Under the pieces are notes generated by a model that saw only the letters and a list, made by a program, of their open reading frames with translations, was not told where the DNA came from and searched no databases. A program made the position numbers and the translations under genes. This document shows, piece after piece, positions 22,627 through 35,000 of a stretch of DNA of 64,000 nucleotides (position 1 is its first letter; each line of letters opens with the position of its first letter). Origin of the DNA: Larimichthys crocea (lineage: Eukaryota > Chordata > Actinopteri > Sciaenidae); NCBI RefSeq assembly GCF_000972845.2, contig NC_040017.1, positions 28,927,879 through 28,991,878 of the forward strand. The letters run 5' to 3'.

Positions 22627-24147
22627 TTAACAGGAAGTGAAGCCCTTCCAGTAGAAGTTCTTGCAGCCGGCTTTGCGTTCTCGAGGGGGCAGGTTGTTGG
22701 GGGCGTCGACGGACCGCTCCAAGTTCATCCTTCCTCCTGTTGCCATGGAAACAACCTCAGCCTCCTGCTGGGCCTCGGCCTCTGGCAGCGACATCTGAGC
22801 CAGCAGGTCCTGCACTGCACGTTTACTCCAGTCCTGAAGACAACGGGACATTTAGGAGGTGTCAGAACTTAATGTAATCAGAACAAATACTCGAGTACAG
22901 CTGAACATAGTTACCACAGTGGGATTACACTTTGATTTAACTTTCTGTCTGACTCATTTTAAAGACTAAAAACAGACAGAAACATTCTGGACACAGCGTT
23001 GGATCATCAGTCTGCAGCTCTGCTGGTGGAGTCCGCCGTAGTAATCTGTTCCTCATGCCCTCCAATCATGTACGACCACGACCTGCAGCGTCTCTCACAG
23101 CAGGTGGTCCATCCAAACATTTAGCACTCAATCAGGCTGAAACAACAACATCAGCTCTGCATCCTCGCTGCTAATCTGCAGCCTCCCCCTCCATCATCAT
23201 GCAGTCAGTCGTCTGTTTGAATGTTTTTAAAATGACAATTACTCAAATCTGAGATATTTGGAAATGTTAGAGAAATCTTTTACGTCCAAAACAAATGACA
23301 AACCTTAAAATGCATCAGGTTCATCATGTTTTGATCAAATCAAAAGAACTAGAACAGTACAATGTTTAATACACATCAATAAATCACTGTACAACAGAAA
23401 AACACTTTCAGAGGTACCTTCTCTCCATTATGAGTACTTTTACATTTATGTACATTCTGCTGATAATACTAATGGACTTGTACTTAAGTAATATTGTCAG
23501 TGAAGTGTAATGGAGTATTTTTACAGCCAAGGATCTGAATTGAATTCATTAAATGTACCTTAGGCTGTTTGTGAGCCCAAAATGCAAAAAAATCAACAAT
23601 GTATTCACATTAATTTTATATCCGACGGTAGAGATGAGATGTAAAAAGTTAAATTCAAGATGTCGTATTTGGAGAACATGATGTTTGAGTGTGTAACGAA
23701 TGAATGACGACCTTTTTTTAAAGGTCTTGTCTGGTTTGTATTGTTCAAATGATCCTCAGCTCAGTTTGTGGTGGAGTACCTCAGGGTTCAATTCTGGGTC
23801 CTCCACTATGAGTTTTCAAAGTATGGGATGAAGACTGGTTAACTTCTTTAAACCTAAAAATGTTTAATCAATGTCTCTGCAAATCTTTGACGTTTCAAAC
23901 ATTAACAGTAAACATGGAGGACCTTTCTTCAGTAGAAATGGAGCATTCTGATTGGTTGTGGCCCCCTCACCTGTGACAGGAGTCTGGCACTGCGAGCTCT
24001 TTGCAGCAGCCGGTGGTGACGCAGCTCCAGGTCCAGGTCCTGGTTCTGGCTCTGGTCCTGGTCTCTGTCGAGCTGAGAGGAAACACCCGGACCGCAAAGA
24101 ACCAATGCCACAAGAGCAAAGATGGCAGGACAACGAACGCACTGCAT
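22627..24147 (-). CDS. sst1.2: preprosomatostatin-2 type ([Tyr7,Gly10]-somatostatin-14 precursor), two exons, intact
   Basis: Exon 1 is 23971-24147 (59 residues) and exon 2 is 22627-22833 (68 residues plus TAA), joined in phase 0 as LLSQ|DWSKRAV, for a 127-residue precursor. The signal peptide is MQCVRCPAIFALVALVLCG. The pro-region is rich in acidic and polar residues (DRDQDQSQNQDLDLEL). The C-terminus is AGCKNFYWKGFTSC after RERK, the teleost somatostatin-II sequence. A single Arg before SVDAPNNLPP would release a 28-residue form, as in anglerfish and other fish. There are no frameshifts, unlike sst1. It lies on the same strand as sst1, whose first exon is 10 kb away. This matches the tandem sst1.1/sst1.2 pair of zebrafish; some authors call this gene sst3 or PSSII. 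The peptide is mainly a pancreatic-islet and pituitary hormone in fish. Confidence 0.95.
23755..23812 (+). mobile_element. reverse-transcriptase scrap
   Basis: A plus-strand frame reads [13 protein letters not shown], the conserved GVPQGS block of LINE reverse transcriptases, then meets a stop. It lies in the sst1.2 intron. Confidence 0.6.
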
Positions 24148-24609
24148 ACCTGTTGGAATTTCAAGAAGAGAAGAAGAACATGGAAGATGAACCTGAGGCA
24201 GGAGACGTGAACACTTCAGGTATGAAAGAGGAAAACAAAGTTCCTACTGTCTGCTGGTCTGGTATCTTCTGCTGGTTCTGGTCTTGGTCCTGGTTCTGGG
24301 CTTGTCTCTGGTCCTGGTTCTCTGAGTGCTGCTCTTTTGAAGCCTGATGCTCCGCCTCCTATGGGTCACATGACGCTGTGTGTTTGATTGACAGCTGGCG
24401 GCTGCGAGGTGATGAAGGAACGCTGACATTCACGTTAAACAAACGTCCATTAGTCCTTATTGACTTTGAATGGAGTCTGAACAATAAAACAATAAAACTA
24501 TGAGCAGCAGCAGCCGCCGCGCTCATCGACAGCAAACACAACGGCAGAATGTCCGGCTGAGGAATTAACGGAGCGTTCAGGGGATTAGCAGACTTCATTA
24601 GCACTCGCT

Positions 24610-25130
24610 GATATCTCCATTAAACAAAGAGGCAGAGAGTCGCCCACTCAACATTTAGTGAGAGCAAACACAAAGACTGCTGCTTCAATTTATCACTTAA
24701 GAAAAACACTTTACATGATTGAAATGTTCTGGATGTGACATCAGGGAATCCCAGAACACACAAAATACTTCAAGTCAAAGAGCAATCAGCCAAATGTCAC
24801 AAACTTCTGTTTCCTGTCATCGTTCATCTGAAACCTTCAGATTTTATTCATCATATATTTATTCATTACAATATACGATATTTATTTTTATATATTTGCT
24901 GCAAGTTTATGATGGACAGAGCTAAAGTAGCTAACTGCTAATTAGCTGCTCCTGTTGGTTGGTTTGAGGGCCACTCAGGTGACCTTTGACCTCTGAGGGG
25001 TTCGCATTGACCCAACAGGAAGTGACATCACTGAGGTCGGCTCCAAACATCAAAACGTGTCGTTAATATTCAGTTAATTAATTAAGTGAAGTGTGATTAG
25101 AGAAAGGAAGCGAAGAGGTCAGAATGAGTG
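24610..25130. other. intergenic, nothing recognised
   Basis: Upstream flank of sst1.2. AT-rich, no domain-bearing frame and no clear repeat. Confidence 0.5.
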
Positions 25131-25154
25131 ACAACACAGGAAGTTATGACACGG

Positions 25155-25259
25155 CATCATCATCATCATCATCTTCTTCATCATCATCACCATCACCATC
25201 ATCATCATCATCATCATCATCACTATCATCATCATCACTATCATCACCATCATCATGAC

Positions 25260-25306
<47 letters not shown>

Positions 25307-25463
25307 CCATCATCACCATCATCATCACCATCACCATCATCATCACCATCATCATGACCATCACCATCATCACCATCATCATCATCATCATGACCATCAC
25401 CATCATCATCACCATCATCACCATCATCATGACCATCATCATGACCATCACCATCATCATCAC

Positions 25464-25509
<46 letters not shown>

Positions 25510-25659
25510 GTCTTCACCTGATGCTAATAAACAACACATTAGTTGTGGCTGGTTGCCCTAGTAACACATTAACGGTAAGCAGCCGTTACTAAGGAGCCTC
25601 TGGCATGAACACACACACCCACATACACACATACACACATACACACACACACCCACATA

Positions 25660-25712
<53 letters not shown>
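25155..25712. repeat. (CAT)n and (CA)n arrays
   Basis: A CAT/CAC trinucleotide array at 25155-25510 and a CA-rich array with CACATA words at 25609-25712. His-, Met- or Asp-only frames here are artefacts. Confidence 0.95.
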
Positions 25713-25713
<1 letters not shown>

Positions 25714-26609
25714 GGTGTCACTATGATAGGAAAGTGATGACATCACACTTCCTCCCAGTGATGCATGGAGTCACAAACATTTTAATATGAAGTGAAATCA
25801 AAGAAATGAAAGTTTAGTCAGAAGATTATTATTATGAATCATTCAGTGTCCAATCACATCATCATTATTATTTTAATTGATACATGATTTTAAACTTTTA
25901 GTTTTGAATATATTTCAACATAGAATGAGATTAAACATGGAACAGTAATCAAACATGACTGCGGTAGAAGGTCATGGACCAGAACTGACACCAGATCATG
26001 AACATTTACTGTGCTGGTCCATAATCTGCCTGGTTCAGACCGTCAGTGTTGAATTTCTGTGTGGACCATTTTGGGTTGAGGTTGAGGGGTTGACGCCATT
26101 AAAATGTTTTTCATATATGATTAAATCTGACATTGTTACTATGGAAAACTTTGACCACAATGGTTCAAACTTTAAAGGTTTACAAGATCTAAAACATCAA
26201 TATGCTGCAAACAGTGGAAAGGCAAACGATGTTGAATGGTGATGTGAAATGAGTTATAGCAGAATAACAGCTGTTTCTGTTCTTTCTCTGTCTGCAGGAT
26301 GATTTCCACAAAGTCGTCAGAACAATAATCTGAGGCTGTCAGAGACAAACACAAGCTGCAGCCTAACATCTGCCCTGTCTGAAAGACAAACAAAGATATT
26401 TTGAAGTGTGTGTTACGTTTCTCTGCGTGGTGAAATCTGACGACATATTTCTGGTTGAACACTTCCCTAAATATATTTTCACATCTAACTCTGAATAAAT
26501 TCATGTTTGTCTCATTGTTGGAACAGTGCAGTGACAGTCCGTCACCTTCAACGGAAAATGACTGGCCGGTTTTGTCAGTGGAGAATGTTTAGCTTGATGC
26601 AACATCTAG

Positions 26610-27640
26610 TGTGTGTATGGTGTATATAAGGTGTGTATATAAGGTGTGTGTATATGGTGTGTGTATATGGTATGTGTATATGGTGTGTGTATAAGGTGTG
26701 CATATGGTGTATATAAGGTGTGTATATAAGGTGTGTGTGTATATGGTATGTATATATGGTGTATATAAGGTGTGTGTATATGGTGTGTGTATATGGTGTA
26801 TATAAGGTGTGTATATAAGGTGTGTGTATATGGTGTATATAAGGTGTGTGTATATGGTGTGTGTATATGGTATGTGTATAAGGTGTGTGTATATGATGTG
26901 TGTATATGGTGTGTATATATGGTGTGTATATGGTGTGTATATGGTGTGTATATAAGGTGTGTGTATATGGTGTGTATATGGTGTGTGTATATGATGTGTG
27001 TATATGGTGTGTATATATGGTGTGTATATATGGTGTGTATATAAAGTGTGTGTATATGGTGTGTATATAAGGTGTGTATATATGGTGTGTATATGGTGTG
27101 TGTATATGGTGTATATATGGTGTGTGTATATGGTGTGTGTATGGTGTGTGTATATGATGTGTGTATATGGTGTGTATATGGTGTGTATATGGTATATGTA
27201 TATGGTGTGTATATGGTGTGTGTATATTGTGTGTATATGGTGTGTATATGGTATGTGTATATGGTGTGTGTATATGGTGTGTGTATATGATGTGTGTATA
27301 TGGTGTGTGTGTATATGGTGTGTATATGGTGTGTGTATATGGTGTGTATATGGTGTGTGTATATGGTGTGTGTATATGGTATGTATATGGTATGTGTATA
27401 TGGTGTGTATGTGGTATGTGTATATGGTGTGTGTATATGGTGTGTATATGGTGTGTGTATATGGTGTGTGTATATGGTGTGTATATGGTATGTGTATATG
27501 GTGTGTGTATATAGTGTGTGTATATGGTGTGTGTATATGGTGTGTGTATATGGTGTGTGTATATGGTGTATGTATATAGTGTGTGTATATAGTGTGTGTA
27601 TATGGTGTGTGTATATGGTGTGTGTATATGGTGTGTATTT
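26610..27640. repeat. TGTGTATATGG minisatellite, 1 kb
   Basis: Roughly 100 units of 9 to 14 bp (GGTGTGTATAT, GGTGTGTGTATAT). Open frames rich in Cys, Val and Tyr are artefacts. Confidence 0.95.
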
Positions 27641-28059
27641 AAATATTGTTTAATAAACTTTCATGAACAGGAAGTGACTTCTGTAAAACAACATGTTTTA
27701 TTAAATTCAATGATAATCACATTCACAAAACAAAAATAATGTTCATCACAGTATGAGTGAATTTAACAATACGAGTATGTACAACTGAGAACACGAACGC
27801 GTGGTGAATCAATATTCAATGACCTGTACTCTGTTCAATGAAGTCCAGAAAACTACGAGACCCAGAGTGCATTGCTGAAAGAATCATCCAGTCACAGAGC
27901 TCCAAATTCTTTGTTGCCGTGCAGAAAAATAAAATTAAACGTTTTTCTCATTCAAGTTTTCTCGGAGCTCCGCCTGGTGGCTGTTTGAGGAACTGCAGCG
28001 TCTTCTTGTGGGGTGTTTCCGCTCTGCCCTCCTCTGGCAGAGGGAGGAACTGCAGCTCC

Positions 28060-28800
28060 ACTCACAGCAGTAGTATTAGTCATATTAGTAGTACTACAGT
28101 AGCAGTAGTTACATTGATAATAATAATAGTAGCAGTAGTAATAACAGTACTTACAGTAGCAGTAGTGATACTAGACTATTTCTTCTACATACTCATCATC
28201 AACAGTGAGTAGTACCAGAAGCAGTACTATAATAGTTGTACTAGCAGTAATACTTAAAGGTTACTGGCAGTAGTAGTATTTGGATACACAAACTGATTTT
28301 GTACTGTAGTACTTTAGATACTGTAGTAGCAGTAGGAATGGTGGTAGTGCAAACAGTACTACAGTCAGACTGAGAGTAGTTTACTACTTCTATTACTGAG
28401 GTAATAGTACACATGTATGGAAGAATTATCCTCTCTTTATTCAAGAGCGTAGATTTTCAGTTTGAGAGCGTGATTTCTCCTCGTGCTCACAGTTTGTGCT
28501 CGCGCTCAGATTTCTGCTGCTTTCTTTCAAAATGTGAGCATGAGCAGGAGAGATAGATACGATCATTCTTCCATGCACATGACTTTGAAAGTATAAACAG
28601 TATCAGAAGTAGTCGTACTTTTACTCTAAAAATTGTTACTTTGTATATTCATATACTTTTTACTGCAGGTACTTTTGTTACTTTCACTGTTCTCAGTGCA
28701 GAAATGTCGCAGTATTTGCTACTTTTATCCAAAGGATGTGGTAGAATAGTATCAGTAGTAGTATCAGTAGTAGTATCAGTTGAAGTAGTACTTACAGGAG
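28060..28800. repeat. scattered AGTAGT/ACTACT simple repeats
   Basis: AGTAGT and GTACT words are dense at 28060-28400 and 28740-28800. The segment to 29780 otherwise shows no gene or clear element. Confidence 0.6.
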
Positions 28801-29786
28801 CAGTAGTCGTAGAAAAGGAAAGACGGTGACATGCTAAAAGGTTAACGCATCTTTTTGTTGTTGAGCTGTCAGCCAATCAGAAAGTCTCCATGCAGATGCT
28901 GAAGTGTTTTACTCTGCAGGTCTGTAGTTCCTCAGTACAAACAGTCTGTCAGACACTTGTTCAATTCAATACTCCAGATCCGTCTCAGACAAACAACTAT
29001 TTTCCCAGACCAGTCAAGACGACGCCTGCAGAGATGATTTATTTCTCATCATTACTGTGACGTAACGACGTGAGCTCTAAGTGAAATAAATAACTTGACT
29101 TGGTAACTCTTGGTAAGACTTCATCGCAAACCAGCAACCAATAAAACCAAAAGCTTTATGTCTATGTGCTGCCTTGATCTCGACCTCTCAAAGTCTTGGG
29201 TCATGGTCATGGTCTTGGTCTATGATGATGGTCATCGCCACACCTTGACGATGACTGGGTCTCGTTTTAGAAGGTCTTGACTACAACGCTGCACATTTAC
29301 AACAACACGGTCAGTGCATCAGAGACTAAAGATGGAGCTTTTTGTAGTCCACCACAGTTTCACCACAGACCACGTCACTGCGTCGCCTCGTGTCAGTCTC
29401 ACTAAGTTCTTATGAATTCATGAAGACTTGAAATCGATACATTAATTATGAAGTTGAATTTGTAATCAGCCCTCTGATTGGTCAGTACTGCTCACTACCA
29501 TGAAGTTGTTGAACACATTCACTGCTGGTGTGAGTACACAGGAGAAGAAGTAGCATGGTCATCAGTAGTGTTAGCAGCAGTAGTATTTACAGTCAGCAGC
29601 AGCAGCAGGCGTGTCAATGTTCACAGCTGCTTCATGCAGACTCGACAGCGGCTGATCAAACTTCCCGGAAACTCTCCTGGATCGGTCCGTGGCTTCGGTT
29701 TACTGCAGGACGACAGAAACACACCGACATGTTTGATTCCAGCTCATCGTTCACAGCCTGAATTATCTCAAGAACTCATTCATAAA

Positions 29787-30618
29787 AACATGAAGAAGAT
29801 GAAGAAGATGAAGAAGATGAAGAACATGAAGAAGATGAAGAACATGAAGAAGATGAAGATTAAGAAGATGAAGATAAAGAACATGAAGAACATGAAGAAG
29901 ATTAAGAAGATGAAGAACATGAAGAACATGAAGAAGATGAAGAAGATGAAGAACATGAAGATGAAGATAAAGAACATGAAGAACATGAAGAAGATAAAGA
30001 AGAAGAAGAACATGAAGATGAAGAAGATGAAGAACATGAAGAAGATGAAGAACATAAAGAACATGAAGAAGATGAAGATGAAGAAGATGAAGAACATGAA
30101 GAAGATGAAGATGAAGAACACGAAGAAGATGAAGAAGATGAAGATGAAGAACATGAAGAACATGAAGAAGATGAAGATGAAGAACATGAAGAACATGAAG
30201 AAGATGAAGAACATGAAGAAGATGAAGATGAAGAACATGAAGAACATGAAGAAGATGAAGATGAAGAACATGAAGATGAAGATGAAGAACATGAAGATGA
30301 AGAGCATGAAGAAGATGAAGATGGAGAACATGAAGAAAATGAAGAAGATGAAGAGCATGAAGAAGATAATGAAGATGAAGAACATGAAGAAGATAAAGAA
30401 CATGAAGAACATGAAGAAGATGAAGAAGATGAAGATGAAGAACATGAAGATGAAGAGCATGAAGAAGATGAAGAACATGAAGAAGATGAACATGAAGAAG
30501 ATGAAGAGCATGAAGAAGATGAAGATGAAGATGAAGAAGATGAACATGAAGATGAAGAACATGAAGAACATGAAGAAGATGAAGAACATGAAGAACATGA
30601 AGAACATGAAGAAGATGG
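29787..30618. repeat. GAAGAT/GAACAT array
   Basis: 830 bp of purine-rich GAAGAT, GAACAT and GATGAA words on the plus strand. It is open in several frames on both strands, which is expected from the motif. It lies 300 bp beyond the last col4a3 exon found. Confidence 0.95.
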
Positions 30619-30928
30619 ATTCTGTTGATTTAAACCTTTGACACCAACATGAAACAAGAAGTCTGAACCTGGGTTCATCACATTTGTTTTTATTTTAGAG
30701 TATTTTTAATGAGAGAACACCTCATTTGCATATTTAAACATCACATCTGTCTCATGGTCCAGCTGCTGGTTGGTCAGGGCGCCGCCCTCTGCTGGTGTTT
30801 CAGAGGACTGCAGCGGTCTCTCTGCATGTTTCTGATGTTTAAACTCTTAGCAAAGGCTGAATGTTTCTTTAAGCAGCAGATTTTACATGCACATATTGAA
30901 ACAATGTCATGATGAAGGTGTTTGGTAC

Positions 30929-31314
30929 CTGAACATGTCGTCGGGGTTGAGGGCGGTGAGCCAGTAGCTGTAGGAGTCGGCGTAGTAGTTACAGGTTCCT
31001 CTGCCGTGACACTCGATGAAGGGAATCTTCCTGAAGTTTTCCAAACACGATCCAGGAGACACCAGAAGCTGACCCGAGCCCTCCGCCCCAACTCCGGTTT
31101 CCTAAAGAAGGACGGCGTCCACAGCGGACGTCAAAGGTCAAAGTGCGTGAGGGCTTCACACAGGTCGACTCAACGTGAACAAAGTGTCAGCTCACCATCA
31201 CAAAGGAGTATCCGGACCAGAGGGGGTCCCAGCCTGAAGGACACTCTGGAACTGAACTGGTCTGACTGTGGACGGAGATCACATTGGCTCTGGCCTCACA
31301 CACAGAACACCTGG

Positions 31315-31351
<37 letters not shown>

Positions 31352-32043
31352 AACACCTTTACACACCACACACACACGCTCACACCTGTGACGCGTTGTT
31401 TTTAGCGTGTGTGTTACCGGCTGATGTAATTCTTTAATGAATCTCCGGAGATGAGCGGCACGCTGCTCGGCATCACTTGCTCAGTTGACAGCCAATAGGA
31501 GTAGTCGTTGCGCGAGGCGTAGCGACAGGTGCTCTCAGTGTTACAGAACAGGAAGGGCATGGTGGTAAAACGAAGTAAACAGCTACCTAATGTACCTGAA
31601 GAGGAGAGGACAGCGTTACTGACAGTGAGTCCATGACGCACCGATCAGCCCAACATTCAGACCTCAGAGGTGAAGAACACGGATTATCACCTTCAGATCT
31701 GAGGAGTCAGGTGGTTTAGCAGTAGAAGAGGGATCTACACAGTATCATGCAGGTGGGCTGATCGGTGTACATACATGTAGTGTAGAAACCAAACATTAGC
31801 ACAGTACTCAAGTAAATCTACTGAAGTTACCCAGGTCTTGTCCGTGAGCTCGGTTGTTCCCGTTGATGAACAGCAGCGAGTATCCGCTAAACATCGGAGT
31901 AGACCCCGCAGGACATTCAGGGACGAAGTGACTCTGGCTGTGTCTGGTGAACAGGAAGCCGTCCTGCTCTGGTGTGTCGGCGTAGGGACCCGGTCGACCT
32001 GGACGACCTTTAGCACCGGCTGAACCTTTTGAACCTTCCTCAC
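30929..32043 (-). CDS. col4a3: col4a3 exons 48-51: NC1 domain, 10 of 12 cysteines
   Basis: The exons are 31831-32043 (213 bp), 31418-31595 (178 bp), 31196-31310 (115 bp) and 30929-31101 (173 bp). NC1 directs chain selection and trimer-to-trimer joining. Exon 48 ends the helix and opens NC1 ([10 protein letters not shown], then HGQDLG). Exon 49 holds GSCLLRF, FLFCN and the conserved [12 protein letters not shown]. Exon 50 starts the second half-repeat (CSVCEA, PECPSGW). Exon 51 holds [24 protein letters not shown] and ends on the two bases AG of a split codon. The final exon, expected to encode about 28 residues including the Cys pair of the RCQVC type and the lysine used for sulfilimine cross-linking, is missing from my model. 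Confidence 0.95.
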
Positions 32044-35000
32044 CTGTCAATACAGAGTCATTTATGAATGGAAGAACTGACATTAAAACATGCTCCCTTC
32101 AGTTCACAGAGTGTTTTTAATAAGCTGACAGGAGATCAGATTCCTGACCTTTAAGTCCATGGACGCCCGGGTCTCCCTGATCCCCTTTCAGTCCAGGACG
32201 ACCAACTAGTCCTCTAATACCAGCCTTCCCTTTGCTGCCCTTTGAACCTGGAACATTCAAACATAGAATTACTCAAGTTATTCTGTTTAAACCTGAGACC
32301 TGAAATCTTGTTCCAGACTCACCTGGAAGTCCATATTTTCCTGGGATCCCTGGGGGTCCAGTTTTTCCTGAGGGGCCTGGCTCTCCAGGCAAGCCATCGT
32401 CCCCTGGAAACATCACCACGTCTCTAGACACATCCTCCCCCCTCTTGCCTGCAGAGAGCAGTATTCGATACTACATTCAATAACCAGCATACAGTATTTA
32501 GTACAGGGTAGTACAGGTATTAGTACACAGTAGTACTACATCAGAGCAATACTCAGGTGTGATTGGACAGTTCTGCTGTTCATTGTGTGATGTCACTATG
32601 TTACCTCTGTTCCCAGGTGGTCCTGGAGGTCCTTGTGCGCCCTCGTCACCTGGTTTTCCATCATCCCCCTTCAGACCTGAAACAAACACAGTCCACAGAG
32701 ATAAGACCAACACGATGATGACCGCGGACGCAGGATGTGCATGTGTTTGTTTATGTTCAATATATTGGTTTTTCTTACCAGGAGGTCCGGTGCCACCAGT
32801 TTCTCCCATCTGGCCTTTGGGTCCAGGTGGGCCTGGTGGACTGTCTTCACCCTGTCAACAACAACAACAACTGTATTAAGTACAATCTGATGGTTTAAAT
32901 TCTGTAGTACATCATAACAATGGGATGTACTGACCGGCAAGCCATGTGGGCCAGGGTCACCAGGGGAACCAGATGGTCCTTGGTCACCTGGGGCTCCTTT
33001 AGATCCCTTGTCTCCTTTAAAACCAGGACCTGGAGAACCAGGAGGACCCCGAAGGCCTGGTGGACCTACAGAGACAGAGACAGCAGCACAGTTAATGTTC
33101 ACTGAAGTTTGTTTGTCTCTCTTTCTATGCAGATGATACTGGTTTGTGATGATCTGATTTATGTTGGCTTCTCCTTGTCCTCCTCAATCTGATTCTTTGA
33201 AGGTACATAAACCTCAAGCTTGGAACAACTCTGAGGCCTCTGACAAAAGAACCTCATCTGGCCTCAGAGGTGTTGGTGTCATGAAACTTGAACTGTCTGT
33301 TCAGGTCCACAAAAAGCTGTCAGTCATTTGTTGTTGCCGGTTAATGGAGCACCTCCACCACAAGTATAGGAGATCAGTTTCAGCCTGGACCAAAGTTTTG
33401 GACCAGCTGAAATCCCAAGAACCACACAAGGTTCGGGACAACAAGAGTTGAATTTACAGAGAGCTGAAGCAGAAAAAAGTGAGTCACAACTATTAATAAC
33501 TATTAATCAACAACTCTCAGTCAAAACGTTTACACCTTCATGGATGAGAACTCCTCACTGCTGTGAGAATACCAGTTAACTCATAGTGTCATCTATAAAT
33601 AAATCTATCAATATTCAATAAATGATTATCTTATCTTAAACTATGTGGGTCTCATCACCTCTGGGTCCTTGTTCTCCGGGCAATCCATTTTCTCCGTTGT
33701 CTCCTTTAATACAGAGTCCCTTCACACCAGTTTCACCAGGAGGTCCAGGAGGTCCAGGAGAACCATAACAGCCTGGTGTTCCCCCAGGGCCATAAGGACC
33801 AGGAGGACCACAGGGACCAGGAGGACCCATCTCCCCAGCACAACCTGACGAGACAAGAAGAGGTGCAGAGTGGATGTTCTATTTCTTCTTCTTTAGTTCT
33901 GACTGAAAACGAAATTCATAATCACCACTGAGGACTCACCAGGTGCACCCTTCTCCCCTTCTGGGCCGCTGGGTCCGATTCCAGGAGCTGGGGGAAGAAA
34001 GCCAACCAATCAGAAGAGAGAAAAGCAAACCAACACCACCTGGATTATAAAAACCAAGCGGAAGCAGCTCAAAACAAGATGGTTCTACCTCCCATAGCCC
34101 CTTTCTCTCCAGGAGGCCCAGGTATCCCATCTTGTCCCTGGTTTCCTCTGGGACCAGCTGGACCAGGATCTCCAGGAGGACCTCTGTTACCTGAAAATGA
34201 AGGGATATTTAATCCACTGTGGGGACAGGTGTGTCACTGGAAACAGTACTAACCAATAGTACTGCTACCCAATGACATGCATGTACCTGTGAGTCCGGTG
34301 GGCCCTGGAGGGCCATTTTCCCCTGGAGAACCATCACAGCCCTTTTCACCAGGGGGCCCAGGGGGACCTAAGATGGACAGACATGTAACATTTAGCTTGT
34401 GGAGGTTGGAGTAAAATCTGCAGTGTTTTCTGGTGGACTGGAATTTCTCTTATTTCTCCAAGACAGGAGAAATCTTCAAGGACACTTGGACCAGGACCAG
34501 GTTTTAGCTGTATAGTGACTTTCATCTCATTGATTAGCGGTCTGGTCATTGAGACCGGTTGTAGAAACTGCATTAAGTATGAACTCTAATGAATCAGACC
34601 TCTACATCCCGGGGCACCAGGGTTTCCACGGTTACCACAGGGACCGTGGCATCCTGGAGGACCAAAGCTTCCATCGTCCCCTGGAATCCCCTTCACACCT
34701 GGAAATCCAGCTAATCCTGGATTCCCCTGAGAGGAGAATAAGGGAAGAGAAGACACTTTATTGTTTGAAATGAATCTTTAAGGAGCTTTCAAATCTATAA
34801 CAGAAGATATCCAGATCACAAATATATAAATACGTCAAATTAATAATCAAAATAAAATTAATCTCTCAACTGCTACCGGTGTCTGCTAGTCATTTCTCTG
34901 TGCATCACAGGATTCTGATTTAAAATGCTGCACTAAGGGCTTTGTACCATTGAATATATTTAATGCAATCATGATACACTCTATAGGAAAAAAGTAAATT

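Noticed and set aside
22522..22872. 116-residue plus-strand frame
   Set aside because: Antisense shadow of sst1.2 exon 2.
23952..24347. 131-residue plus-strand frame
   Set aside because: Antisense to sst1.2 exon 1, which has a signal peptide, proper splice site and matching hormone exon.
26172..26504. 110-residue minus-strand frame with splice-like edges
   Set aside because: No recognisable domain and no partner exons; tested as a candidate for the missing col4a3 end but lacks the NC1 cysteine pattern.
29478..30681. 387-residue Lys/Met-rich frame and its Ser- and Phe-rich opposites
   Set aside because: Produced by the GAAGAT array; three mutually overlapping frames of pure low complexity.
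32323..32410. Shorter col4a3 exon 46 using an internal acceptor (TTTCCAG|GG)
   Set aside because: The longer exon to 32448 keeps phase and supplies a helix interruption also expected in alpha-3 chains.
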